Of a stretch of DNA of 64,000 nucleotides, positions 35,285 to 45,887 are shown one piece after another; position 1 is the stretch's first letter; the number at the start of each line of letters is the position of its first letter. The position numbers and the translations under genes are program-made. Below the pieces are notes generated by a model. It ran no database searches and was not told where the DNA came from. It was given only the letters and a program-made list of their open reading frames with translations. Source of the stretch: Moniliella sp. 'wahieum' (Eukaryota > Basidiomycota > Moniliellomycetes > Moniliellales > Moniliellaceae); assembly GCA_003971905.1 (NCBI GenBank), contig RSEE01000075.1, positions 124,001 to 188,000 on the forward strand. Direction: 5' to 3'.

Positions 35285-36812
35285 CTAGGTGAGCAGACGG
35301 GTGAGAATGTTGGCCGGGGTGCGGGAGATGCGTTTGTAAATGTCGGCCACCTCGCTTTCGGACACGTCCGAGATGTCGGCCATAAGGTAAGCGATGCCCT
35401 GGCGGGAATCGGTGTGTTGCTTATCGACATTGTGCGAGCCGAGGATCTCATTGACGGCGCGCAGCGAGCCAGGCTGGTTCTGGTGCACGTAGCAGATCCG
35501 GATGGCGCGTGTCTCGGCCTCGGTAATCGCACGCAAGTCCACTTCGGGAAAGTTGACTGAGCCCAAGGACGAACCAAAGTTGAGGTAGCGCGTTAGGGCC
35601 GACGCCACCTCGAGCCCAATCATCTTTTGTGCTTCCTCCGTCGACCCACCAATGTGCGGGTGAGAATGGTGTTGCGGCACGCACGCAGACTCTCGACCCA
35701 AGGGTTGAGCGCATTGGTAAAGGTGTCCTTACCGTTCCCAGCCGGTTCTTTGGGGAACACATCCACCGCCGCTCCGCCCAGCTGGCCCGACTGCAATGCC
35801 GCCACCAGCGCCGGCACATCCACCACCGTACCGCGCGCATTGTTGAGGAAGTACGCACCCTTTTTCATCGCAGCAAATTGGTCGTGGCCAAACATGTTAC
35901 GCGTATCGGGCAGGTCGGGCACGTGGACCGAAACGAAATCAGCCACTTCCAACACGTCAGCCAACGTGTCCAGTTGACGTGCCGTGCCAAGCGGCATGAG
36001 CGGCAATACATCGTAGTACACCACTGCCATGCCCATGCTCTCAGCCAAGACGGAGAGTTGAGAACCAATGTGGCCGTAGCCGACAATGCCGAGGGTTTTT
36101 CCGCGGATCTCAAAGCACTGCTTGGACACCTTGTTCCATTCGCCGGCCTTGAGCTCGCCCACCCGGTCGGTCAATTGGCGCGACAGGGCAATGATCTCGC
36201 CAATGACCAGTTCGGCGACCGAGCGCGAATTGGCAAACGGCGAGTTGAACACCACGATGCCGCTCTTGGCTGCGGCGGCCAGGTCGACCTGGTTGGTACC
36301 AATGCAGAAGCAGCCGACGGCGAGCAGCTTGGTCGCGTGCCGAAACACACGCTCCGTCAGCTTGGTCTTGGAGCGGATGCCAATCACATTGTACTCGCCA
36401 ATCTTGGCGCACAGCTCGTCCTCGGACCAGGCCTTGGAAAAGTAGTCGACCTGGAACCCCTGCTCGCCAGGATCTGCACCGCGCCCTGGGACACGTTCTC
36501 GAGCAGCAGGATGCGGATGTCGCCAGCGTTGAACTGGGTGAGGAGGCGGGGGGCGCTGTGGCCGAGGGGCCAGACACACTGCGGTTGCCGTGGGCGGCGG
36601 CAGGGAGCGGCAGGGGGATGGCGTGGGCGAGCGGCGGGCTGCTGGGGCTGGTGGAGAGCTGGGCGTACGAGTCAACGTCGCTGGCGCCGACCTGGCGCGC
36701 TGCTGGCTGGCGAGGATGGCGGAGAAGGAGCCGGGGGGAGGGCGAGCGGCGGCGAGGTGGAGAAGCCGACGCGGTGGAACGCCTGGGGGTGGTCGTCGCG
36801 CTCGGAGGCCAT
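35285..36812 (-). CDS. SER3: D-3-phosphoglycerate dehydrogenase (serine biosynthesis)
   Basis: Oxidises 3-phosphoglycerate to 3-phosphohydroxypyruvate with NAD+, the first step of serine synthesis; cytosolic. Starts MASERDDHPQAFHRVGFS at 36812 with a Ser/Pro-rich leader, then FNAGDIRILLLENVSQGAVQ. The catalytic Arg block is NVIGIRSKTKLTE, the nucleotide fold GIVGYGHIGSQLS, and ARGTVVDVPAL and AAVDVFPKEP follow. The catalytic His lies in PHIGGSTEEAQ. The C-terminal ACT domain begins at NFPEVDLR and contains HQNQPGSLRAVNEILG; it normally senses serine. Two one-base breaks occur. One at 36466-36467 needs one more G on the coding strand (QILGEQGFQVDYF). The other, at the G3 run 35658-35660, falls exactly before the catalytic His (ILT-PHIGG). 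About 505 residues once joined. A TGACGTCA palindrome lies 113 bp upstream. Confidence 0.95.
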
Positions 36813-36924
36813 GGTGGTGGTGGTGGGCGGTGGGACGCCCCAGGTGGGAGCATACAAGTCGCCTGCGAAGGTGTCTTCCGCCGGGGCGGAACAGGGCGGA
36901 AGCACAAGTTTCCGCCGCGCCGCC

Positions 36925-36936
36925 GCTGACGTCAGC
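36925..36936. promoter_or_regulatory. 12-bp palindrome GCTGACGTCAGC
   Basis: Perfect inverted repeat centred on TGACGTCA, the full CRE/ATF core bound by bZIP factors of the Gcn4/CPC1 and ATF/CREB types. It is 113 bp upstream of the serine-pathway start codon. The identical 12-mer occurs before the EF1-beta gene. Confidence 0.6.
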
Positions 36937-36984
36937 TGCCCCACCCAGCCGAGCGGACAAACAGCGGTCGGCATTTACCCATCC

Positions 36985-37110
36985 GGCCATCCTCTCCATC
37001 TCCATCCTCCATCTCCATCTCCATCTCCATCTTACATCCCCATCTCCATTCTCCCCATCCCCATCTATCCTCCCCATCCCCATCATCTCCATCCGTAACT
37101 GCATCTCCCC
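36985..37110. repeat. Degenerate CATCTC tract
   Basis: Imperfect CATCTC/CATCCC units run for about 125 bp immediately upstream of the unknown gene's start at 37144. It is a pyrimidine-rich leader or promoter element on the plus strand. Confidence 0.75.
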
Positions 37111-37143
37111 ATCCGCAGCGCAACCCTCATAACCCATCCCGCC

Positions 37144-38379
37144 ATGAGCTCGTCGCCAACCGCAGCAGCACCCCCTCCCGCCCCCCGCGCCTCCTCCTCC
37201 CCGCCCGCCTCCACACCTCCACACCGTGCCCCCCCAGCGCCGCCCTAGCGCACCCCGCTCCCGCCGACGGCCCAGCGCCACGCTCGGCGCGCTCGGCAAA
37301 TCATCCCCCGTCGTCTCCATGTCCTCTGCCGTCCTTGCCCCGCCGCCCGCTTCTCTTTCCCTCCCGCGCTGCTTCTGCCGTTGCCTCCACCTCTGCCTCT
37401 GCCAATGCCTCCACGTCTGAGCCTGCCCGCACCATCCTCCCCGGCTCGCCGTCCTCTTCCTACCTCGACGATCTCCCGATCAAGGGCGAGGGCGAGCCCC
37501 AAGCTGAGGCCGAGGCTCAGGTCGGCACGTCCCTGCTGCCACGCAGCAAGCACCCCGGCCCCACTTCCCGCTCCGACGAGCCACGAATGCGCACCACATC
37601 CTCTTCCCTTCCCGCCCGCGGAGCGCGCCGGTCGTTGGAGCACGTGATGGCCAACGATGCGCTGGCGCGACGAGCCGCCCCACCTCCTTTGCCACTAGAC
37701 CCCCCCCCCGCCTCCGATATCAAGGATACCTCTGAACCTGTTGGTGCAGGTGGCGTGGTGGGCAGGGGAGATGTGGGCGTGGGCGCTGCTCTCCCGGCTG
37801 CTGGACCGCAACTTGAATTTGCGTACCAGGTCCGCGCGCGCCGCGGGTCTGCGCCAGCTCGGCTGGTCGTACCGCTGGACGTCGAGGGGGAACAGGAGGA
37901 TCAGGAAGGTTACCGCGTCCAAGTGGCACTGCAGGCCGGATGGTCATTGGATTTGATTGCGGAGACGTGGGCATGGTACGCGGCGGACCGCATGGCGCAG
38001 CTGACTGTCCGAGCGGGGCGAACTAGTTTGAGCATTGCACAGCAAGCTGCTGGCACATTGGTTCGTCCGCGTTCATGGCCCCGGGCGGCGGGTCAGATGT
38101 TGTGGGGTCCGCCTCGGATGGCGTGGCTTGCTTTGCGCCGCTCGGGATGGGAAACGCAGACGCACGCGCCCGTCTTGCCAGCTACAGGACCAGCGCGCGA
38201 GCCAGGGCAAGGACAGACCATAGCCCAGATCCAGAATCCTCCCCCTCGTGCGTTTGTACGTTCTTACCGCCTCGGGCCACTTTGTCCTGGCCCAAACCGA
38301 GACCCACCTACCCGCCTGGGGGGAGCTGCGGGCCAAGTGGCTCCCGACGCAGGCGCCGCACGTCGACAGCCCTCGCTGA
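37144..38379 (+). CDS. Uncharacterised protein
   Basis: I do not recognise the family. The start MSSSPTAAAPPPAPRA at 37144 follows ATCCCGCC. A Ser/Ala-rich, probably disordered region leads to SSSYLDDLPIKGEGEPQ and RRSLEHVMANDALARRA. A Trp-rich block follows (VQVAWWAGEMWAWALLSRLL, then LQAGWSLDLIAETWAWY), which could form amphipathic or membrane helices. The most convincing C-terminus reads YVLTASGHFVLAQTETHLP then LRAKWLPTQAPHVDSPR, stop at 38377. These blocks lie in different frames, so at least three single-base breaks are needed (near 37225, about 37735-37880 and about 38230). No motif fixes a function. Weak call, based on long open stretches with protein-like composition and on its position. 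Confidence 0.4.
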
Positions 38380-39670
38380 ACATTCTGAGTGAGGTACCGG
38401 GACGTGAGCGCTGGTGTCGCCGGTTGGATTGCGGGCGATGGGAGCCTGGGCTGGGCGGCGCTGGGTTGGCCAGTATTAGCCAGTGTTGGCTATGTACCTA
38501 TGTTTGACTCTTTGTTTTGTTTTGTTTTGTTTCGCACTTCTGTTCCTCTCTCTTTTGTTCTGTTCTGTTTCTGTTCTGTTCTCTTGTGGGTTCTCCTCTC
38601 CTGGTTTCTTCGCTCTGCACACCACACTCACCTACCCTCCTGTCTGGTATACCACACCTTTATCCTTTTGTTCGGTCATGATTGTACTGTTACCGGTTAC
38701 TCCGCATGTTCGGTATTACTGGCGACGAGAACCGCCTCCCCCCCTCCCCTTTTCGTCGCGGGTGTATGTTATGATGGAGTATGTTTGATTGATGGATAGT
38801 ATAGAGCGGCGTACTTGACATATGGCCCGCCTGCCACGGACTCGTAACCACCCTCTTTCGCACCACGGTTTGGCCAAGTGAGCAGTGAGCAGTGGCCGTA
38901 CTCCGGTATTATCCGCACCTCGGGGGGGCTGGTGACGGCAACGAAAAAAAAGCCCTGCCATCAGACACCCAAAGCGATGCGAGGCCGCGACGGAGAGATC
39001 CAGACGGTTGCTGAGCGCTTCTCAGTGCCGTTGGAGAGTAGATCGGCACGGGGTGGGATGGGGGGGTTGGGGTGTGTGGCAGGCTGAGCGAGGATCTACG
39101 CACTGCGCCGCGAATGGATGGAACGAGGGCACAACGTTTGTATTCGCGGGGGAGGCAGTGGCAGTGTTGGTTGGGTTGGTTCTTGGACGACTAGCTGGGC
39201 GGATGCCATGCGTTCGTTCGCGAGGACAGCGTGGAAGGGGAGGGCGAGGCAGAACAAACAAACACGACGTCCCCTGTCACATGCGTCCCTCGATCGGCGC
39301 TGCCGAGCCCACTGCGGAGGTACAGGAGAAGATACTGGTCACTGATCCCCTCGCCTCTTTCGGCAAGCAGCCAGACAAGAAATAAGCGAGCCACCCCCTG
39401 CAGCCGCACAGCGCCAGTGTCCACCACCCCACGCGGCGGCTGGGCCCCTGCACGCGCCACCGCCAGGGGCAGTGTGCGCACGTAGAGTCTAGCTCGACCA
39501 AACAGGCAAGTCCGACGGTCGAAGCGTGTGGGACTCCGCTTTTACCCCATCCGCACCTCCTTGTTTGATCCCCATCCCATCCACCTCCACTCCACCTCCT
39601 CTGCTGCCTTCCCCACCCCACCTCCATCTACCTCCTCCACCGCTCCCATCCCCATCCCATCCCGCCCTCC
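38380..39670. other. Spacer before the anillin-like gene
   Basis: About 1.3 kb with no supported gene. It includes a TTTTG repeat (38512-38540), a TTCTG repeat (38555-38585) and a CCATC-rich leader (39565-39665) just before the anillin-like start. Confidence 0.55.
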
Positions 39671-42651
39671 ATGCCTGCGACTGTGCTGGGCGAGCGCACT
39701 GCGCCTCCCCAGGCCACCGTCCTGCCCTCGCCAGCGCCCACCTCCACCGCGCTCCCGCCGTGGCCGACACCAAGCTCCAGCGGCAGCCCAAGCCGCAGCC
39801 CAAGCAGCAGCCCAAGCCGCAGCCCACACGGGCTGTCGGCACCGACCGCGCCTTGCCGCCTCTCCCCGTTCTCCTCGGCCTCCAGCCTCAAGGGCACCGC
39901 CGAGCTGCGTGTGCCGCTCGCGCCTGCCGCTGCGCACGGCAGGACCAAAGGCTCTGCGCCCGCGTCTCGGCTGGGCTGGGACCGCTGGGCAGGGTCTGGG
40001 CCTGGGGGCTGGGGCTAGTCGTTGCTCACCGACCTCGGCGAGGAGCGCGGGTCGGTCGATGAAGCAGGTTGCTCGGATCCACTGCTTTGCCTTGCTGCGA
40101 CTGAGCACAAGCCACTCGACTCTACCAGCGCATCGTACCCCAATCCACCACCACCAGCACCACCGAGGCCCGACCGGTGCTACAGCTGCGCACACCCGCC
40201 CAGAACGCCGAGGCGATCATTGCCCGTCGTCGGGCCAAGGCAGGCCGGGCGATGCGGCCGCGGCGGAGCCGGTCGATGGACATGAGCTCGTCCGCCGCAC
40301 CGGAGATGGAGATTACGCCGCGTGGCCAATCGGACACCGAGACGGACGAGACGGACTTGCTCCCCTTCTGCCCCGCCTGAACGAGGAGAAAGGGTTTGGC
40401 TTGGGCTTGCAGCGCGAACTGAGTCGCATCCAGAAACGCGATCGCGGTTATCGCATGCGCAAACGCCAAACTATCTCCGTTCGCGATACAGAGGAAGAAG
40501 AAGAAAACGGAGGAACTAGCTTCCGTCCCGCCTCTCCCCTCCGCACTGGCCCCAGCTTCGACTCCGCCTCTGGATCCGAGCACTCACCTTTCCGCTGAGG
40601 CCGGCACGCGCCGCAGGGCCCGCAAGAGCGAGATGGTGCGCCCCCCCCCCCCCCCCCCCCCCTTCCGTATGCAACGTAGCGATCCCTTAACGCCTGACGC
40701 CTGACCCTTGACCCCCCTGATGCCGATCGACAGAATGAGTATGTGGAGGAACTGGCGGCGTACCGCAAGACAGAGGATCCGCGTCTGCCGATGGGCAAGG
40801 TGTTTGTCCGAGTGGACAAGTTCATTCCCGATGTACCTTTGCCCGAACAGGCAACGAGGATGGAACTGTACTTGAACAATGGCTTGAACGAAGTCAAGGC
40901 GCCGCGAACCAGTCTGCTCGTTCGTGGATCCCCCACCACCATCGGACAAGAGTTTGAGTTGCTGCAGCACAAGGGTCTTCAGTTCACCTTGACCCTTCGC
41001 GTTATCAAGGACGCCCATCTTCGTCCCGCTCCGGTTTCGGTCCCTGCCCCAATCCCTGCTGCGGCCCGCACTCCGGCCCCGGCCCCGGCTCCGGCCCCCA
41101 TCCCGCTCACTCGGTCCCTCAGCCCCGTACGCCCGGCAGCCCGCTCAAAAAGGAAAAACTCTTCTCCCGCCTGCTGCGCAGTCCCAAGAAGAAACGTGAC
41201 GAGGCTGAGCGCGTCCAGGCTGAGCGTGCGCCGGTGCCCGTTCCCGTGCCCGCAGCCGAGCGTGTGGCTGAGCGTGGGTCGGAGCGCTCCCCGCCGTCGC
41301 TACCGCCGTTCCAGGCTGCCTCGGCACCGCTGCTGCGCTACATGAACCACGAGGGCGACCTGGGTCGAGCCAACGTGACGTTTGAAGATGTGGCGGGGGA
41401 AGCGCTGGGTCAACTAGTGCAACTCTCCCTCCCGCTCGTGGGCGTGAGCAATCCGCCTCCGTCGCTATCGAGCACGAGTCTACGTGCGCTGGGACGTATG
41501 CGGATGGACACGGAACCTGTGAGGGCAGTGAGTTCCCGGCCGCGCGGCACGTTGCATGTGAGCCTGTTGTTTGTGCCTTCGGTCGCGGGCTTGGGCGCAC
41601 AGTGTCCCAGTCGGATCAGCGAAGCTGTGCGGGCTTTGTCGCTTGCCCAGGCCGAGCGTGAAGTTCGTCAGGTAGGCACCCTGACCCAGTTGACTGCGAA
41701 CAAAGTGTGGCGTCGGAGGTGGGTCGAGGTCCGTGGCGGTCGGATGCAGTGTAAGAACGAGGTGACCAACGCTGTTGTTCTTGACGTCCCGCTCGCCGAG
41801 GTAGACGGGTGGAAGAGGGTGGCCAGCAGGACGAGGCAGAGTTGTTCTTTGGTGTCCAGCATAGTTTCCGCCTCGCCCTCCGCACCGGACAAGTCCACCA
41901 CTTTTTCGCTGACTCCTACGGGCAAAAGATGAAGTGGACACTCGAGTTGCACCGCTGCCTTGACGACTTGGCCCGTCTCGCGCCTACTTCCACTTCCACC
42001 TCTAGTCAGCTCTCCCGCGCTCCCGAATGGGCTACCAACCTCCTCACCCTCCAATCTGCCCTCGAACAAGGCCAAACTTCCTTGGCCACCATCCTCGCCC
42101 CACCGCGCACCCCGCCCACCGCCGCCCATCGCCCAGCTGTCCCGCCCGCGCACGAGCCCACGTCCACGTCCACGTCCACGTCTACACCTACGCCTACTCC
42201 AAACTCTCCCACCGGTTCTGCCCACACCGATCCTGCCCTCGCTCCCGCTTCGCGTCCCGGCTCTTCCTCCGTCCCCAATACGTGTCGCGCCGCAGCGTCT
42301 GGTTCGGGCGGAGGTACAGGTACTGCCCCCCCTGCGCAAGCTAGCTCCGACGCGAGGGGGCGACGCTAGTCCCTCCTGGGTACGATCTCCAGTACCGGCA
42401 CTTACATCCGTACCGGTTTCACCCTCGGCTTCGGGGACGGTTTCGCCCTCTGTCTGCACGTCGACGTCGACGCGTGCTCGTGCCCATGCGCATTCCCATG
42501 CGCATTCCCAGGTTCGTGCTAAGCCCGTGCCGTCCACCGGGTTCACCCCAACCCGTCGAGCTGTCCCTGTCCCCCCGGCTCGCCGAGCCGCACACGTATC
42601 CCCGCTCCGTCCCGCTCGCCGTCACCCACCAAGGCGCTGCGCGAACGTTAA
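39671..42651 (+). CDS. Anillin/Bud4-like septation protein with C-terminal PH domain
   Basis: Membrane-cytoskeleton scaffold that places septins and the contractile ring at the division site. MPATVLGERTAPPQATV starts at 39671, and the first third is Ser/Pro-rich and disordered. A helix-rich segment (AQNAEAIIARRRAKAGRAMR; REKGF-like EEKGFGLGLQREL) precedes an intron at 40636-40733. The anillin homology region follows: NEYVEELAAYRKTEDPRL, GKVFVRVDKFIPDVPLPEQ, YLNNGLNEVKAP and IGQEFELLQHKGLQFTLTL, as in Bud4. After a basic segment (KKEKLFSRLLRSPKKKRDE) the PH domain reads GTLTQLTANKVWRRRWVEV, and ends FFADSYGQKMKWTLELHRCL. The best C-terminus is RSPSPTKALRER, stop at 42649. Several one-base breaks occur (for example near 40000-40380, 41130 and 41830). 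Could also be named Mid1/Mid2-like; the PH and anillin pairing favours Bud4. Confidence 0.8.
40636..40733 (+). other. Intron with a C22 tract after the donor
   Basis: Donor GTGCGC at 40636 joins at once to 22 consecutive C (40641-40662). The acceptor GACAG ends at 40733. Splicing joins RKSEM to NEYVEELAAY. Confidence 0.8.
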
Positions 42652-42862
42652 GCCATGCCGGGATGTGAGGCGCGGGCCGGGGGAAGGGGGGAACGGGGGG
42701 ATAAGGTGTGGGTGCAAGTGGACGTGCAAGTGGGGGGTCCTGTTGGTTCCCTTGTGGTTTCCCCTTCTCTCTCCCGCCCTGGTGGCTGCGCGAGACCAAG
42801 AGAAAGGTCCGGGGAAATGAGGTGCAAGAGCGGGGGTTATTGTGGTTGGTATATATAGAACA

Positions 42863-42902
42863 AGGAGGAGAAGGAGGAGGAGGAGGAGGAGGAGGAGGAG
42901 GG
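42863..42902. repeat. (GGA)n trinucleotide repeat
   Basis: About 13 GGA units with one AGA interruption. Confidence 0.9.
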
Positions 42903-42962
42903 AGACAAACAGGTTTGGCCAGTGGCTTGCTTGCCACTCACTGGTTAGCTGTTGTGTGGCCA

Positions 42963-43050
42963 GTTTGGTTCGGATTCTCGGTTTCGGTTTGTCGGTTTCG
43001 GTTTCGGTTTCTCAAGTTCGGTTGGTCGGGTTCGGTTGGTCGGATCGGTT
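42963..43050. repeat. Degenerate (TCGGTT)n hexamer tract
   Basis: Units TCGGTT, TCGGTTTG and CGGGTTCGG alternate for about 90 bp downstream of the anillin-like gene. Confidence 0.75.
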
Positions 43051-43763
43051 TGGAGGGATTCAATTACCGCTTAGGCCAGGAAGGACGGAGGACGGAGACG
43101 TCTTATAAGTTGTCTATGCATCTGTCGCTATCGCTTTGAACGTCTTGTGGGCAGGGTGGTGCGGGGTTGGCCCGGCGGGGTATAGGTTGGGGGCAAGGGC
43201 AAGGGGATGGGGGGAGAGGTAATAGGAGGCAGGAGGGAGCAAAGGGGCCCACGGAACATGAATGGCGATAGACCAACTACTAGGCCATAGGGGGTACTTA
43301 TACTCAGACAGCGTAGTCGTACTAGTAGTGCTGGGAGAATGCCCGGACGACACTCAGTCGCTCTGATATATACATTCAACACTGCAGTTTTGCTGGCACT
43401 TTTGGGGCGCATCTCATGCCATCCCATGCCATGCCAGGCGATCCCAATTGCCACTGGATGGATTGATTGCCAGATGAATTGATAGGTGATGGAAGATCCT
43501 TTTGCCCTCCCCCCCATTCCATGCGGTAGCCAGGGCTAAGAGTTGAGGCGCGACAAAAACAGGAACATCGCCGCGTCGGAGAATAAGATAGTTGATTCGC
43601 AGAACAGGGCAATAGGAGAGGAGGAGAGGTGGGGAGGAGGAGAGGAGAGGAGAGGAGAGGAGCACGATCGGGTCTACTACTCACCCTATCCTCTCCCTGG
43701 CATACAGGGACTAAACGCAAAGGCACGAGTGGAAACCAACAGACTGGGTAGGTAAACGCAGAA

Positions 43764-45591
43764 TTACGGAGCTTGGAGCACTGGACGGGAAAAAAGGGTC
43801 AGTCAGTACTCAGTATACACGGTGTGCTCAAATACCCAATAGCCCAACAAGACAAGAACAAGAAAGCAAGAAGAGCCAAGATTGCACGAGGACCAAGAAG
43901 CGGCACGGCACGCCCTGTTCACAGGAGGGGTTTGACGATTTGACGTACCAATTTCCATAAACTGCGGTACGTCAGTGTGGCGGATCCACGGCGTTGAGGA
44001 TCGTACTTTTGGAAGCCCTGGGTCAACGACCGAACCGCGACGCAAGCACGCACGAAATGGTCAAACGTCACCCCACCCCCACGCCCGGTCGAACTGGCAC
44101 TGGCTAGCGTCGTGGACATAATCATACGCATACACAGATCATACACATACACGGATCGTGCGTCAGTATTCAGTCGGCATTCCCTAGCGTCCCGGGTAAC
44201 CAGCCCAAGTACAAGTACAAGTACAAGTACAAGTACAAGTACAAGTACAAGTACAAGTACAAGTACAAGTACAAGTACAAGTACAAGTACAAGTACAAGT
44301 ACAAGTACAAGTACAAGTACAAGTACAAGTACAAGTACAAGTACAAGTACAAGTACAAGTACAAGTACAAGTACAAGTACAAGTACAAGTACAAGTACAA
44401 GTACAAGTACAAGTACAAGTACAAGTACTACAAGTACAAGTACAAGTACAAGTACAAGTACAAGTACAAGTACAAGTACAAGTACAAGTACAAGTAAGTA
44501 CAAGTACAAGTACAAGTACAAGTACAAGTACAAGTACAAGTACAAGTACAAGTACAAGTACAAGTACAAGTACCAGGGCAAGTACACGGCCAACTCCGCA
44601 GGTCACGGACAGAGCGCATTGAACGTACCATATTTGGCCACCAGGAGCTGGACCAGGTTGGGGGGAGGTTGAACCCAAACGACGGGACAGCGCTGCACCC
44701 AGCTCCGAAACATCAATCGTACCACTGCCATCGCGGTCGGCTTGCCGGAAGATGCCCTGCCACTGCTCAATGTACCTGGCGGACAAAGGGGCAAGGAGAC
44801 AAGGGAGCAAGGGAGCAAGGGGGGGTGGTCAGTAGGGTCCACAGGGTCCATAGCACTGTCTAGGAGATCCACGTAACCCACCACGCGCCGGAGGGGGAAC
44901 GGAGGGGAAAAAAAGGGGGGGAAGACGGGACGTACTTGTACAACCCAACGAATTCCTGGAACGACAGTTGTCCCGACCGGTCGACATCGTGCATCGACAT
45001 GAGCATCTTGACCGTGTCGAGATCAAAGCTGGACCAATCGCCATTCACCAGCGCCTGTTGCAGCTCCGTTGCACCAATCGAGCCACTCCGGTCCCGGTCC
45101 ACGGCTGAGAACCAGCTCCTGCCCTCATCCATCCCACAATCATAACCATACCCCAAATCACACCCACAACCACAACCAGAATCACACCCCAAACCATAAC
45201 CAGAACCATGTCCATGCCCATGCGGTCCGCTTGGTCAGCTCTGTGTCCGCTGGCGCGCATACACCGACGAGGGAGAGACGTACCACAACTTGGGATCAGC
45301 GCCGGGCGGCGCGCCGCCCTGGCCTGGGGCTTGGCCTGGACCACCGTACCCTGGACCACCGTACCCTTGACCTTGACCACCGTACCCTTGGCCTTGGCCG
45401 CCGTAGGCTTGGCCTTGGCCGCCATAGCCTTGACCTTGGCCGCCGTAGCCTTGGCTTTGACCGCCGTAGCCCTGACCGTAGCCCTGGGGAGCGTAGCCCT
45501 GCTGGGGCGGAGGAGCACCGTAGCGCTGCTGCTGCGGAGGAGGGGCGCCGTAGCCGGGCTGGCCAGCGTAGTTGTAGTTGTGGTAGCTCAT
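43764..45591 (-). CDS. PEF1: Penta-EF-hand calcium-binding protein (peflin/ALG-2 type)
   Basis: Calcium sensor of the ALG-2/peflin family, involved in ESCRT- and COPII-linked membrane events. Five exons: 45591-45284, 45118-44936, 44775-44630, 44103-43949 and 43780-43764. The first four introns-to-be have GTACGT donors. Exon 1 encodes MSYHNYNYAGQPGYG and a run of GYGGQGQ-like repeats. EF-hand 1 is DRDRSGSIGATEL, EF-hand 2 DVDRSGQLSFQEF and EF-hand 3 DRDGSGTIDVSEL. Then LVQLLVAKY, TFDHFVRACVAVRSLTQGF, a degenerate fourth hand in KYDPQRRGSATL, and FMEIVLQAP-stop as the family C-terminus. One added T at 44672-44673 (LGFNLPPNLVQ) and one at 43959-43961 (TYRSFMEI) restore the frame. Intron 3 contains the large AAGTAC array. 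About 250 residues, normal for peflin. Confidence 0.91.
44104..44629 (-). other. Intron 3 of PEF1, largely a hexanucleotide array
   Basis: This 526-bp intron is the longest well-supported one in the window. Donor GTACGT follows AAATATG (end of VAKY). The acceptor is GCTAG before the block leading to TFDHFVRAC. About 70 percent of it is the AAGTAC array. Confidence 0.85.
44207..44573. repeat. (AAGTAC)n hexanucleotide array
   Basis: About 61 units of AAGTAC over 367 bp, with two phase slips (AAGTACTACAAG near 44425 and AAGTAAGTAC near 44493). In the sense direction of PEF1 it reads (GTACTT)n. It is wholly intronic. Confidence 0.96.
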
Positions 45592-45887
45592 GGTGGGGGT
45601 GCGGGTGATGGCGAGCGCGTGGAGGAGGTGGGGGGGGCGGATGATGCATTAGTGGCTCTCTCTGTCTCCGCAGCGCGCCTGCTGAGCTAAGCTACGCGCC
45701 TACGCGGGGTTGTGTCGGATTGTTGGAATGGGCACGGCGCCAGTCTATAATTCGCGCCGCATGTCTACCCAGGAGCGGATCTGCCATCTGCCATCTGCCA
45801 TCTGCCATCTGCCATCTGCCCACACCATCCTCTGTGCATCCAAACCACCACACCATCATCGTTGCGGCCTCCTTCCCCTCTGCTCGC
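45592..45887. other. Spacer between the hydratase and PEF1
   Basis: About 300 bp; it holds the 3' end of the hydratase gene and the PEF1 promoter. A 7-bp tandem repeat CTGCCAT (about 5.7 copies) lies at 45781-45820. Confidence 0.65.
45781..45820. repeat. (CTGCCAT)n 7-bp tandem repeat
   Basis: Nearly six perfect copies of CTGCCAT. It lies within the short spacer between two minus-strand genes. Confidence 0.92.

Larger units (their letters stand above)
36813..37143. other. Divergent promoter region of SER3 and the unknown gene at 37.1 kb
   Basis: About 330 bp between two outward-facing starts. It contains the TGACGTCA palindrome (36925-36936) and a CATCTC-type pyrimidine repeat (36985-37110). 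Confidence 0.6.
42652..43763. other. Spacer between convergent anillin-like and penta-EF-hand genes
   Basis: About 1.1 kb holding the two 3' ends. It contains a (GGA)n repeat (42863-42902), a TCGGTT hexamer stretch (42963-43050) and a GGAGA purine tract (43616-43662). No further gene is seen. Confidence 0.6.

Noticed and set aside
35629-37098. 489-codon open frame antisense to SER3
   Set aside because: It lies opposite an unmistakable dehydrogenase, and its product has no family features.
43919-44810. Several long frames of Tyr-Leu, Ser-Thr or Thr-Cys repeats
   Set aside because: They are readings of the AAGTAC array, which lies inside the third PEF1 intron defined by splice sites and protein continuity.
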